Of a DNA stretch of 30,536 nt, positions 10,710 to 19,576 are shown in pieces. The notes below the pieces were generated by a model, which saw nothing but the letters and a program-made list of their open reading frames with translations, had not been told where the DNA came from and did no database searches. The DNA lies in NCBI GenBank assembly GCA_009731375.1, contig BJOX01000209.1, positions 92,715 through 123,250 on the forward strand. Reading direction: 5' to 3'. The translations under genes and the position numbers were made by a program. The stretch's first letter is position 1. Each line of letters opens with the position of its first letter. The stretch is from Paulinella micropora. Taxonomy: Eukaryota > Cercozoa > Imbricatea > Euglyphida.

Positions 10710-11338
10710 ATGTTTCTATTCTGCTGTTCTCTTCCACTGAGCACATACAACTGTGGGATGGCGATGACTTGGGTGAACTCCTACTCCTCACGTCCTTGGC
10801 GAAGGTGTTTACATTGCTCCTTTACATACATACATACATACATACATATAATTTAAGAGAAAGAAGCGAGACGAAAGAAAAAATAACAAAAAGAGACAAC
10901 AACGAAGAAAGAAGAAAAAGAAGAAGTAAGAAAGAAGAAAGAATAAATAAGAAACAGTGAAGAATTAAGAAAGAAGGAAAGAAAGAAGAAGCGTACTTGA
11001 ATGCCTGCGTCCACGCCTAAGACGTTAACGTCACTGCGCGGCCGTCTTCCCGACTCATCATCCCGCTTCAGGAGCTCCATGACGTCACGAGTCAAAATAG
11101 AAGACTTGGTTGCAGATATGATATCATCTAAGTTGAGAGGATTTCAAGTGACTGCCTGTAAAGTGTACCTAGATTGCGGCTGACACGGTTGCTTACCAAA
11201 GCTAAAACAAATACCGCGGACATGGTTGCAGGTAAGAGAATTTCCATAATTACCCAACAGCCTCTTGTTTCAACTTGCGCCGCATATCACAAGGCTTTAC
11301 TTTTTCTCTTTCCACCATGACGGTGTGTCATTTCAAAG

Positions 11339-11451
11339 TGGGCAAGTCGACGCTGCTGGAGCGGGGCTGGTTTGCGCCCTCACTGAAGCGCGAGACTGCC
11401 CAATGGAGTCGCCTGGAGCGCACTACCAGCGTGCTGCTCTTCAACTGCCTG
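11339..11451 (+). pseudogene. Roc domain exon: P-loop and switch I
   Basis: Acceptor at 11337-11338 and donor GTACAT at 11452. With a G from the previous exon the frame begins VGKSTLLERGWF, the end of a Walker A loop, and continues to RLERTTSVLLFNCL, where TTSV fits the Roc G2 (TxG[IV]) position. It ends in phase 0, which matches the next Roc exon. The acceptor lacks a strong pyrimidine tract. A possible remnant of the preceding strand, KVYLDCG, lies near 11149-11170 but is not joined by usable splice sites. Confidence 0.65.
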
Positions 11452-11775
11452 GTACATGCACTCTCAACCCGATTCATATCCACTCGGAATGGTGTACACA
11501 AATAATGCAACAGACTGTCAGTGATGTGTTTCCAAAATACCATGGCATAAAAGAGGGTGGACCTATTCACTGCAGCTTAGCGAAATAAAGTGCTCTTCGT
11601 TTGGGAAAACAATTTTCAATCCGCTGATATCGCATCGTATTCGCGACTGACAATCAAAAATGCGATGAAATGTTTGACTTGTTCGGTACAGACTGTGCAT
11701 ACAAATATATGACATGCTGTAAATTTTCCCTTTGTTTGCTTTTTCGCTGTCGAATGGCGCACGCATCGTGCGCAG

Positions 11776-11956
11776 GACTCGGAGGCGGGGCTGCATTGGA
11801 TGGCGCGGGATCTTCCAGGCCAGCCCGAGTTCTACGCCACCAACCTGCACTTCTTGTCGGCCGACTGCGCTGTAACTTCCTGTTGGTCTGCAGAGCCACT
11901 GACAACGCACTGAGCCAAAGCCATCGAGCGCACCCGGGAGCAGCAGCTGAGGCTTT
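11776..11956 (+). pseudogene. Roc domain exon: switch II, frameshifted
   Basis: After a GCGCAG acceptor the frame reads DSEAGLHWMARDLPGQPEF and YATNLHFLSADCAV, the Roc G3 signature (W, DxxGQ, E-Y/F-Y-x-T, FLS). From about 11872 the continuation FLLVCRATDNALSQ, the expected hydrophobic strand, is in a different frame. From about 11917 the original frame resumes as KAIERTREQQLRLWLSAF, ending at a TAA (11954-11956) that overlaps a TTAAGTT where a GTAAGTT donor would be expected. Confidence 0.7.
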
Positions 11957-12972
11957 GGCTCAGTGCGTTTTAAGTTCCTTCGAATCAAGAGATATTCTCT
12001 CTGCTCATAAATAATAATTTTTCGAATACTGTATGCTAGCATTTAGTACAGTCGCCAATATAAGACAAATGTAATTCAATATAAGACAAATGTAATTTAA
12101 TATTAATGCTAATTGCATGAAACTGCATATCTTGAGACTGAACGCAAAGGTTGTAATGTCCCTACTATTTTTCAAATCATAAACTAAGTTCACCTCCCTG
12201 GGCGCACCTATTCCGCCCCTCGATTATTTGTGTAGAGCTTCGCTGGGCGCATCGCGCCTGTTGCACTGTGTTGGTTTACGCAAACACTGTTTTAATAAAA
12301 TACTTGCCACTCGTAGAGCCTGAGTGGGAAGCAGAAGAGATAGAATGGAATAAGAGGTCTCAAAGAGATAGAACGGAACTCAGTCAGTGGTATCCAAAGA
12401 GATACAACTTTCATAACGGAAAACAAAGTATTAATAAAGCGCAAAAAAAAGAGGAAAAAAATTAGAGGAGATATTAATACCAAAGAGTGAGAGTTGAAGC
12501 CTCGGAAAAAGAGAAAATGAGGGACTGAGAAAGAGGAGAAAGAAAGAAAAAAATCAAAATATTAATATATTAATAAAAAGAGTGAAATACTTGAAAAAAT
12601 ATATAAAAGTCAGAAAACCGTCTTGAAAACAACACTGAGATGTGACAATGTCACACTGATATATAAAAGAAAAGAGAACACAAACTGAAGAACAAAAGCA
12701 CAGAAACGCGGAAGAAGGAGAAAATGGCGGAAAAAAAGGAAGAAAGAAGGTATATACTGAACCTTCCCTGTCTTCGCTTTACGCGGCGCTAGATGTCTTG
12801 TACATTTCAAGTTCTCTAGGAGGCTTTTTTCATTTTATGCTCCCCTCCGTTTCGTTCTTCTGCCTGTCGCCTCTCTTCTTCGTTTCCCTCTGTGCCTGCG
12901 ACCCTTTTTTCCTGCCTTTTTTTTTGTTGCTCTTTTCATATTAATATTAATATATTAATATCATATGATATG
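11957..12972. other. Gene-poor spacer, A-rich then pyrimidine-rich
   Basis: No convincing exon. 12270-12740 is A/G-rich (AAAGAGA-type), and 12820-12930 is a C/T-rich strand with TTCTTC and CCTCTC runs. A short AT palindromic patch of ATTAAT units lies at 12940-12960. Downstream COR exons of the LRR-Roc gene were looked for and not found. Confidence 0.55.
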
Positions 12973-12974
12973 TA

Positions 12975-13274
12975 TTACTAGCGACAATTTCAAGAGGAAA
13001 AAAAAATAGCCTGAGTTTTTACTACAGTTTTTGTGTTAGATTTTCATTTTCAAGTTGTGTTAGTTTTCAATTTTTTGTGACAAAATTCAAATTTTCCAAT
13101 TTAACGGTAACATTTCGCGAAAGTTTACGATATTTTGCGAACGAATATAGCAGTTAATTTGAAAAATTCAAATTTCCAACCAAAATTAAAATTCAAGTTC
13201 AACCAAAATTAAAATTCCAACCAAAATCAAAAAACTATTTTTTTTTTCCTCTTGAATGCCACCGTCGCTAGTAA
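12975..13274. mobile_element. 300-bp MITE with TTACTAGCGAC ends and TA flanks
   Basis: Terminal inverted repeats start TTACTAGCGAC on the left and end GTCGCTAGTAA on the right, and extend through TTCAAGAGGAAAAAAA on both sides with a small gap. The dinucleotide TA lies immediately outside each end (12973-12974 and 13275-13276), as for TA-targeting (Tc1/mariner-like) insertions. The interior is AT-rich, non-coding and itself rich in AAATTC/GAATTT inverted segments. Confidence 0.8.
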
Positions 13275-13372
13275 TAGTTAGCATGTTAATATAAAGTTTG
13301 TGAAAGCGGGAGTCGGGGCCGCCGCAAATAGGCGTTTGACTAGTTTGAACCGCTAAAATAGATTTTTTTTAC

Positions 13373-13379
13373 CCCCCCC

Positions 13380-13435
<56 letters not shown>

Positions 13436-13445
13436 NNNNNNNNNN
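13373..13445. repeat. Poly(C)-poly(T) run and 10-base gap
   Basis: A run of about 15 C then about 48 T runs straight into ten Ns. The gap is probably a homopolymer assembly or sequencing break of nominal size. Confidence 0.9.
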
Positions 13446-13749
13446 TTAATATTCTACTAATACATGTATTATATCTATTGACCTGCTGCTCACTCAAAAA
13501 ATCAGCTGTATGTCAAGTATTGCTCGGTGGCACACAATAAATAGTTGAATTATTACTAATAATAAAGACAAGACGTCAAGTTCAGGCTGATTCATTAAGG
13601 TTTTAAAAAAAAGCACTATGACAGTATGACATCATAGTAAGTATTCTCTATTAAACCATCACGCCCAGTGTTTGCATAAAGTTAAAAAAAGTTAAGGAAA
13701 ACAGTTGGAAACTTATTATACCTAAAGTCACAGTGAGCTGAGCAGTTGT
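13446..13749. other. AT-rich spacer
   Basis: AT-rich unique sequence, strikingly lower in GC than the coding frame that begins at 13750. No feature recognised. Confidence 0.6.
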
Positions 13750-14137
13750 TTAATGCGAAATCGCGAGCAGGGCAACCTCGTCCGCCTGTTGCGCGCGCCA
13801 CGCCGGCGTCATGGCCCAGCCCGGCACCGCGCCGTCCGCCGCCACCGTAAACACCCCCGCGCTGGCAAACACGTGCGTGCACGGCCCGCGAACCGTACAC
13901 GTCTGCGGCGGCGCGCCGTCGCCCCAGTCTACCAGCCATTTCTCGTCTTGTGCGAGGCGGCGGCGCGCGGCCGTGCCACCGCCGGCGGATATGGCGCACG
14001 CGGTTGGCAGCGTCCACACCGCGCCGGCGGCGCTGACGGACAGCTCTAGCAACAGGTCGGTTGGCTCCGGCGCGCGCCAGGCGCACTCGGCGTTTGCCAA
14101 AAACACCACCGTGAACGCCAGCGCTAAGCAAGCGTTC

Positions 14138-14139
<2 letters not shown>
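13750..14139 (-). CDS. Secreted PKD/BspA-like WGDG domain frame (partial?)
   Basis: A GC-rich minus frame of about 129 codons ends at TAA 13750-13752. Its N-terminus reads as a signal-like hydrophobic segment (LALAFTVVFLANAECA, residues 5-20). Residues 70-100 carry VDWGDGAPPQTCTVRGPCTH followed by VFASAGVFTV. WGDG followed by THxYxxAGxYTV is the pattern of PKD domains and of the N-terminal domain of BspA-like surface proteins, which act in adhesion. Cys at 81 and 87 may pair. The first codon in this frame after the repeat is TTG, not ATG, and the frame is open into the upstream (TATC)n. The true start may therefore lie in another exon, or the copy may be 5'-truncated by the microsatellite. 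No downstream BspA-type repeats follow, so it looks like a fragment. Confidence 0.6.
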
Positions 14140-14190
<51 letters not shown>

Positions 14191-14328
14191 CAGATAGATC
14201 AGATAGATAGATTGATTCCAGTTTCCGGGGAATCACCGTAAAAATCGTGAAGTTTCGCTTCCTTTGTCTCCTTTCTTACATGTCTATTTCTTTACTCAAG
14301 AGCTCAGAAATTCGCCTAGTCTGCGTAT

Positions 14329-14370
<42 letters not shown>
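14140..14370. repeat. (GATA)n; later (TG)n-(AG)n
   Basis: GATA array at 14140-14210 adjoining the WGDG frame. A unique stretch follows, then (TG)n-(AG)n at 14330-14370. Confidence 0.9.
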
Positions 14371-14465
14371 CTAGATAGACTCTGTGGAATGAAGAGTCGG
14401 ATACACCGCAAGACGAGAGGGCAGGCTATGTTGCCGCGGTGTGCGATCCTGTCGCTGCGTCGCTA

Positions 14466-14545
14466 AGAGGAGGAGGAGGAGGAGGAGGAGGAGGAGGAAG
14501 AGGAAGAAGAAGAAGAAGAAGAAGAAGAAGAAGAAGAAGAAGAAG

Positions 14546-14576
<31 letters not shown>

Positions 14577-14670
14577 CTGCTGCTTGCGCCACCTGTTTTT
14601 CTTCCTCTGCTTGCGTGAAGTCCACATAGTCTTTTCTTCAGCCATAGCTTCTGATCCCTCACCTGTCCGT

Positions 14671-14734
<64 letters not shown>

Positions 14735-14754
14735 CACTACCACTACTACTACTA

Positions 14755-14837
<83 letters not shown>

Positions 14838-15131
14838 GTTTTTTCTTTTCTTTCGCCGCTGCTTCTTGCCCCGGCCTTGGTGAACGGGAAGAGGGGGTGT
14901 CCATTCTTCTTCACCCTCATCGCCCCTGTAGCAGGGAGAAGAAGAAGAAGAAGAAGAAGAAGAAGAAGAAGAAGAAGAAGAAGAAGAGGAGGAGGAGGAG
15001 GAGGAGGAATAAGTCCATTCCATTTCACCATCGTCGCCCTGGTAGCGAAAAGAAGAAGAAGAAGAAGAAGAAGAAGAAGAAGAAGAAGAAGAAGAAGAAG
15101 AAGAAGAAGAAGAAAAAGAAGAAGAAGAAGA
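14466..15131. repeat. AAG/GGA/ACT trinucleotide arrays with three diverged islands
   Basis: (GGA)(AAG) at 14466-14575, (ACT) at 14671-14837, (AAG)(GAG) at 14938-15008 and (AAG) at 15050-15131. The islands between them are related: GTCCATTC...TTCACC...TCGCCC...GTAGC recurs at 14898-14935 and 15012-15048, and a more distant version lies at 14620-14665. On the minus strand they read GDDGEMEWT, GDEGEEEWT and a diverged EEKTMWTSRKQ, each followed by a Ser, Leu or Val run. This could be a decayed coding repeat or simply island-plus-microsatellite duplication. Confidence 0.8.
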
Positions 15132-15207
15132 GGAGAACAAGACTCCCGGCGACGAACCTGCAGAATCAGTATATGCTCATCAATCAATCTACCATGCTCA
15201 TCAATCA

Positions 15208-15612
15208 TCAGCATATCATCATCAGCCTATCACGATCATCAGTCGACACTCCAGCCGGGCCCGGTGCCACCTGCTTCGCGTTGTGTTCGCGCTGTGAACT
15301 CTGCTGCACACACCTGCTTCGCGTTGTGTTCGTGCTGTGAACTCTGCTGCACACACCTGCTTCGCGCTGTGTTCGCGCTGTGAACTCTGCTGCACCCTCC
15401 ACCACCACGTCGGCCACTAGCGCATCGAATTCATACGCCAGCTCACGGCTCGTCACCGCGCCAGCCGGTCGCCGCGACATGCAGCTAGCTAGCTGGTCCA
15501 GCTTGTCGAAACAGCGGGCAATGGCCTCAGCATGCTTGGGCTGGGAGGCGAAGGGCAGGTCAAAGAGCTGTTCAAGAACAGGACGACGGCGCTCCAGACA
15601 TGCCCGAGCGAC
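15208..15612 (-). CDS. 3' exon of the GRF-like zinc-finger gene
   Basis: A clean acceptor (ACTCCAG, AG at 15614-15613) opens a phase-0 frame beginning VARACLERRRPVLEQLFDL. It continues through helix-rich sequence with FDKLDQLASCMSRRP and ELAYEFDALVADVVVEG to a stop at 15208-15210. Composition and codon use are like the GRF exon upstream on the same strand. I recognise no family for this part. The last 45 or so codons run through a 43-bp tandem repeat, so the C-terminus is probably recent; a splice donor before the repeat is also possible. Confidence 0.6.
   Translation of the reverse strand, partial: VARACLERRRPVLEQLFDLPFASQPKHAEAIARCFDKLDQLASCMSRRPAGAVTSRELAYEFDALVADVVVEGAAEFTARTQREAGVCSRVHSTNTTRSRCVQQSSQREHNAKQVAPGPAGVSTDDRDRLMMIC
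15271..15396. repeat. 43-bp tandem repeat, three copies
   Basis: Units start with CTGCTTCGCG at 15271, 15314 and 15357. Since 43 is not a multiple of three, each copy is read in a different frame by the minus-strand exon, giving unlike C-terminal peptides from the same DNA. Confidence 0.88.
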
Positions 15613-15815
15613 CTGGAGTTTTGAATACGAGCATGAGCATGAGCATGAGCATGAATGCGTATGAGTATGAGCATGAGCATGAGCATAAGTATGAGTATGA
15701 GCATGAGTATGAGTATATACCTCAGCGTTGTCGACCTGGAGTTTTGAGTATGAGCATGAGCATGAGCATGAGCATGAGTATGAGCATGAGTATGAGTATG
15801 AGTATGAGTATATAC
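15613..15815. repeat. (GAGCAT/GAGTAT)n intronic hexanucleotide, duplicated
   Basis: Two hexanucleotide tracts (15625-15720 and 15745-15815) act as introns on the minus strand. Each begins GTATATAC and ends AAAACTCCAG. They are copies of one intron produced by tandem duplication; see the 15-nt microexon between them. Confidence 0.85.
15721..15735 (-). CDS. Candidate 15-nt microexon made by intron duplication
   Basis: Between the two intron copies stands GTCGACAACGCTGAG, preceded by CTCCAG and followed by GTATATAC, the same splice sites that bound the flanking exons. It is phase 0 and would insert VDNAE between QDNAE and VARAC. The sequence is exactly the first 4 nt of the 3' exon (GTCG) fused to the last 11 nt of the 5' exon. 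A tandem duplication of the intron with its exon edges would leave precisely this. Whether it is spliced in, skipped, or lost with one large intron is unknown. Confidence 0.6.
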
Positions 15816-16270
15816 CTCAGCGTTGTCCTGGAAGTGCACCTCTCGTTCCTGGGCGTAACGGTTGGAAATTTCTAACACATCCACCAGCCTTTGCAGCGAA
15901 GGTAAGTTTGCGTCCTGTTGCGCCTTGTCCAGCAGTTGTTCCCTAGTGAAGGAATCAACCAAGCTGGTTAGTTTTCGCTCGCGGGCGTCGTGGACTATCT
16001 CTTGCGCTAGCTGCTCGTATAAGAGCGAAGGATACAGCAGCCCTGCATTCAACTCCCGCACCGGGGTTCCGGGGCACCAGGCGAAGGTTTTTTTGCTGTT
16101 GTTGGAGTTACAGTTGCAACTATAGTAGTGTTTGCCCAGGTTGCCATTCTGGTTGCTGCGGACCACACGCCGCTGTCTCATGTTCCCACAGCTCGGGCAT
16201 CTAGGGCTGACAGTCAAGCACGGCCCTTCGACGAGGAATGCACGGAACCGCCCACCCACAGTTTCATAGT
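15816..16270 (-). CDS. GRF-like zinc-finger exon
   Basis: The minus frame contains CPSCGNMRQRRVVRSNQNGN followed by LGKHYYSCNC and, further on, KKTFAWCPG. That is the layout of GRF-type zinc fingers: CxxCG, an N-x-G-[RK] element, an aromatic pair before Cys, then F-x-W-C. GRF fingers bind single-stranded nucleic acid and occur in DNA-repair and topoisomerase proteins; here GR-x-F is replaced by GKHYY. After it comes a helical stretch (LLYPSLLYEQLAQEIVHDAR, then LVDSFTREQLLDKAQQDA). The exon ends at GAG with a GTATAT donor. Its 5' edge is most likely the acceptor CCAACTATCTAG (exon from 16270), though the frame stays open into a Pro/Ser trinucleotide tract. Start exon unknown. Confidence 0.6.
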
Positions 16271-16358
16271 CTAGATAGTTGGAGTAGGGGATGTAGGATG
16301 AACGAACGACGAGGTGGGCGTGGGGATAAATTGGCGGGAGGGGGTCCGGGGCGCGAGG

Positions 16359-16536
16359 GGGAGGAGGAGGAGGAGGAGGAGGAGGAGGAGAAGAAGAAGG
16401 AGAAGGAGAAGAAGAAGAAGAAGGAGAAGAAGAAGAAGAAGAAGAAGAAGAAGAAGGACGAGGAGGAGGAGGAGGAGGAGAAGAAGAAGAAGAAGAACAA
16501 GAAGAAGTAGAAGAAGAAGTAGTAGAAGAAGTAGTA

Positions 16537-16600
<64 letters not shown>

Positions 16601-16610
16601 CAACAGCAGC

Positions 16611-16671
<61 letters not shown>

Positions 16672-16672
16672 T

Positions 16673-16738
<66 letters not shown>

Positions 16739-16883
16739 AAGAAGAAGAAGAAAAAGAAGAAGAAGAAGAAGAAGAAGAAGAAGACGATGACAAAGAAGAA
16801 GAAGACGAAGAAGAAGAAGAAGAAGAAGAAGAAGAAGAAGAAGAAGAAGAAGAAGAAGAAGAGGAGGAGGAGGAGGAGGAGGA
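16359..16883. repeat. GAG/AAG/TAG trinucleotide arrays
   Basis: (GGA) and (AAG) at 16359-16535, (TAG) at 16515-16738 with a CAGCAGCAG interruption, then (AAG) and (GAG) to 16883. It lies immediately 5' of the GRF exon on the minus strand, where it reads as long Ser/Thr/Leu runs. Most likely intronic. Confidence 0.92.
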
Positions 16884-16949
16884 AGATTTAACAGAGGCCG
16901 ACGCAGCTTGCGAGAAGCCGACAATCTACATTTATACATACCTTTATAG

Positions 16950-16957
<8 letters not shown>

Positions 16958-17004
<47 letters not shown>
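16958..17004. repeat. (TA)n array
   Basis: TA dinucleotide run, followed by CACATA units that form the start of the intron after the 36-nt candidate exon. A second AT-rich, TATA-repeat region lies at 17186-17288. Confidence 0.9.
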
Positions 17005-17010
<6 letters not shown>

Positions 17011-17021
17011 CACATACATAC

Positions 17022-17057
17022 CTGCACCTCATCATCGTCGTCTGCATCGCGCGCCTC
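17022..17057 (-). CDS. Candidate 36-nt acidic exon
   Basis: The minus strand has a pyrimidine-containing acceptor (GGTCTGGCTGTCAG), then 36 nt encoding EARDADDDDEVQ, then a GTATGT donor. It is phase 0 at both ends and would follow the exon at 17296-17436, which also ends in phase 0. Its small size makes this tentative. The most likely GRF exon start (16270) would need a preceding phase-1 exon, so one more exon or another acceptor is required to connect them. Confidence 0.35.
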
Positions 17058-17295
17058 CTGACAGCCAGACCCAAATCAATACATCCGACGAGATCATCAC
17101 AAACATACAGACAACACAACCAACACACTCCAAACACGAAATAAAAATACATCTTCACGTCTAGACACTATTCGTATTTTTGCACTATATATATATATAT
17201 GTATATACATATGTATACAAATATATATATACATATATATATAAATATTTATATATATACATATAATATATATATATATATATATATTCTTTTAC

Positions 17296-17436
17296 CTCTC
17301 TCGGTCGGCCGAATAAGCGGTCAAACTCGACCGGGAAGAGAAAGTCTTTTATATCGATTATCAGGTCGGACGTGAGCCATTGCCTTTTTTCATCGGTGGC
17401 CCGACGCCACCAGCACCGGATTTTAGCGGCAAGCGC
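17296..17436 (-). CDS. Candidate exon, unknown family
   Basis: The minus frame bounded by an AG at 17438-17437 and a GTAAAAG donor at 17295 reads ATDEKRQWLTSDLIIDIKDF, then LFPVEFDRLFGRPRE. The mixed, amphipathic composition is unlike the surrounding repeats, and the donor is good. The 5' edge is uncertain. Upstream residues (ALAAKIRCWWRR) come from a segment duplicated at 17581-17620, so the true acceptor may be closer to ATDEK. It is probably an upstream exon of the GRF-containing gene; no family recognised. Confidence 0.4.
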
Positions 17437-17515
17437 CTATCGTTAATGCATGTATATGTAATTGTGAAATTTATCTGTGTAAGAATATATGATGATGATG
17501 ATGATGATGATGATG

Positions 17516-17558
<43 letters not shown>

Positions 17559-17665
17559 TAATAATAATAATGATATTTGTACCCGGCGCCACCAGCACCG
17601 GATTAGCCGCAAGCGCCCCAGTAATACATGCATATGTGATTGAGAAATTTATCTTTTCATAATAT
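17400..17665. repeat. Duplicated 85-bp segment around (GAT)n(AAT)n
   Basis: A segment with GCCACCAGCACCGGATT...GCAAGCGCC...AATTTATCT lies at 17404-17482 and again, diverged, at 17588-17655. Between them is (GAT)n-(AAT)n at 17488-17570. Another example of an island copied across a microsatellite. Confidence 0.8.
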
Positions 17666-17720
17666 ATTAATCCATATATATACATACATATGTTTGTGAA
17701 ATACCTCAAGCTAGTGCTGT

Positions 17721-17756
<36 letters not shown>

Positions 17757-17878
17757 TCAGACGTTCGAAGCGACCGCGTGTCGGGACCATAATACATTTA
17801 ATTTTTATACTGGTATATACATATGAATATGCATATGAATATGTGAAATACCTTGAATCAGTTTTGTGCGCGCAGCTG

Positions 17879-18629
<751 letters not shown>

Positions 18630-18684
18630 GTAGCGATTGCGCGCAACGAGCATAATATGTAATATTTCTATAATTGATAAATAC

Positions 18685-18709
18685 ACATATAAATAAATAA
18701 GTAAATAAG

Positions 18710-18756
<47 letters not shown>

Positions 18757-18776
18757 AGAAACAAACAACAAACAAA

Positions 18777-18812
<36 letters not shown>

Positions 18813-18819
18813 ATTACAT

Positions 18820-18862
<43 letters not shown>

Positions 18863-18902
18863 ATGTGTGTGTGTGTGTTTGTTTGTGTGTGTGTGTGTGT
18901 GT
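18685..18902. repeat. (AAAT)n, (TA)n, (TG)n
   Basis: AAAT array at 18685-18812 with a CAAACAAC interruption, then TA at 18820-18844, then TG at 18845-18902. Confidence 0.9.
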
Positions 18903-19006
18903 GAAATACCTTGAGTTGGTTTTGCGCACGCAGCTTTGCTCATAAAGGTTGCGTGTAAGTAGATAGTCTGGGGGGTTAGGATTGGCGTTAGGGCTAGTAA
19001 AACCTT

Positions 19007-19095
19007 AGATAGATAGATAGATAGATAGACAGATAGATAGATAGGTAGATAGATAGATGGACAGACGGACGGACGGACGGATGGATGGATGGATG

Positions 19096-19143
<48 letters not shown>
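19007..19143. repeat. (GATA)n with (GGAC)/(GGAT) core
   Basis: GATA flanks with an internal block of GGAC then GGAT units at 19060-19098, a stepwise decay series from GATA. Confidence 0.9.
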
Positions 19144-19198
19144 TGAACTTGTACCATGTGCGCATTCTCATAGCGTTTGCGTGTAAGTCGACAGGACA

Positions 19199-19250
19199 GT
19201 CTGGGGTTAGGTTTAGGTTTAGGGTTAGAGTTAGGATTAGGGTTTGCAAT
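19199..19250. repeat. Short telomere-like (TTTAGGG/TTAGGG) patch
   Basis: The strand reads GGGGTTAGGTTTAGG, then TTTAGGGTTAGAG, then TTAGGATTAGGG. These are G-rich units like TTAGGG and TTTAGGG but are irregular. A weaker GGGTTAGGATTGG lies at 18973. It may be an interstitial telomeric remnant or chance. Confidence 0.4.
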
Positions 19251-19508
19251 ACTTTTTGACTGGTATTGTGTCTGCGCAGGTGCTCGTAAGGGTTGCGTGT
19301 TAACCAGAAAGTGCGGGGGCAGGGGGATGTGAATAAATCCACATAGTTGTGAAATACATCCACATAGTTGTGAAATACCTTGCGTTGGTCTGGGTCCGTA
19401 ACGGTTGCGTGCAAATAGTATGAAATATCATGTTTTCAATCATGACAAAATACATATATACTAGCACATATATTTGCAAAATATCTTGAATCGCTATTGT
19501 GCGTGCAG

Positions 19509-19576
19509 ACGTAACGTAGCGTAACGTAGCGTATTGCAACGTAACGTAACGTAACGTAGCGTAACGTAGCGTAGTT
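19509..19576. repeat. (CGTAA/CGTAG)n pentanucleotide
   Basis: GTAACGTAGCGTAACG-type pentanucleotide tract grown within one of the degenerate 50-60 bp units. (CA)n with CG steps follows at 19625-19668. Confidence 0.88.

Larger units (their letters stand above)
10148..11956 (+). pseudogene. LRR-Roc (ROCO-type) GTPase gene, decayed
   Basis: Scattered exons spell the hallmarks of a leucine-rich repeat protein fused to a Roc GTPase domain. In order they are LRRs at 10148-10289, 10350-10394 and 10646-about 10700; a P-loop exon (GKSTLLE) at 11339-11451; and a switch II exon with DLPGQPEFYATN from 11776. ROCO proteins are large signalling GTPases with Roc followed by COR; no COR is seen in this window. 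Decay is visible. A TGA replaces the conserved third Leu of the LRR at 10672-10674. The reading frame moves by one base near 11872-11876 and returns near 11905-11916. The expected donor after 11953 reads TTAAGT. The exon for the first P-loop strand is not found. Sequencing error could mimic part of this, but three independent lesions favour a pseudogene. Confidence 0.78.

Noticed and set aside
11001-11183. KVYLDCG near 11149-11170 as the first Roc strand.
   Set aside because: It is suggestive, but no usable donor joins it in phase to the P-loop exon, so it was not annotated as an exon.
12268-12465. Plus frame with EPEWEAEEIEWNKRSQRDR.
   Set aside because: It is A/G-biased sequence and continues as Lys/Glu-rich drift; no splice sites or family found.
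15380-15664. Plus-strand frame MNSAAPSTTTSATSASNS.
   Set aside because: It is the shadow of the minus-strand exon, which has clean splice sites and helix-like composition.
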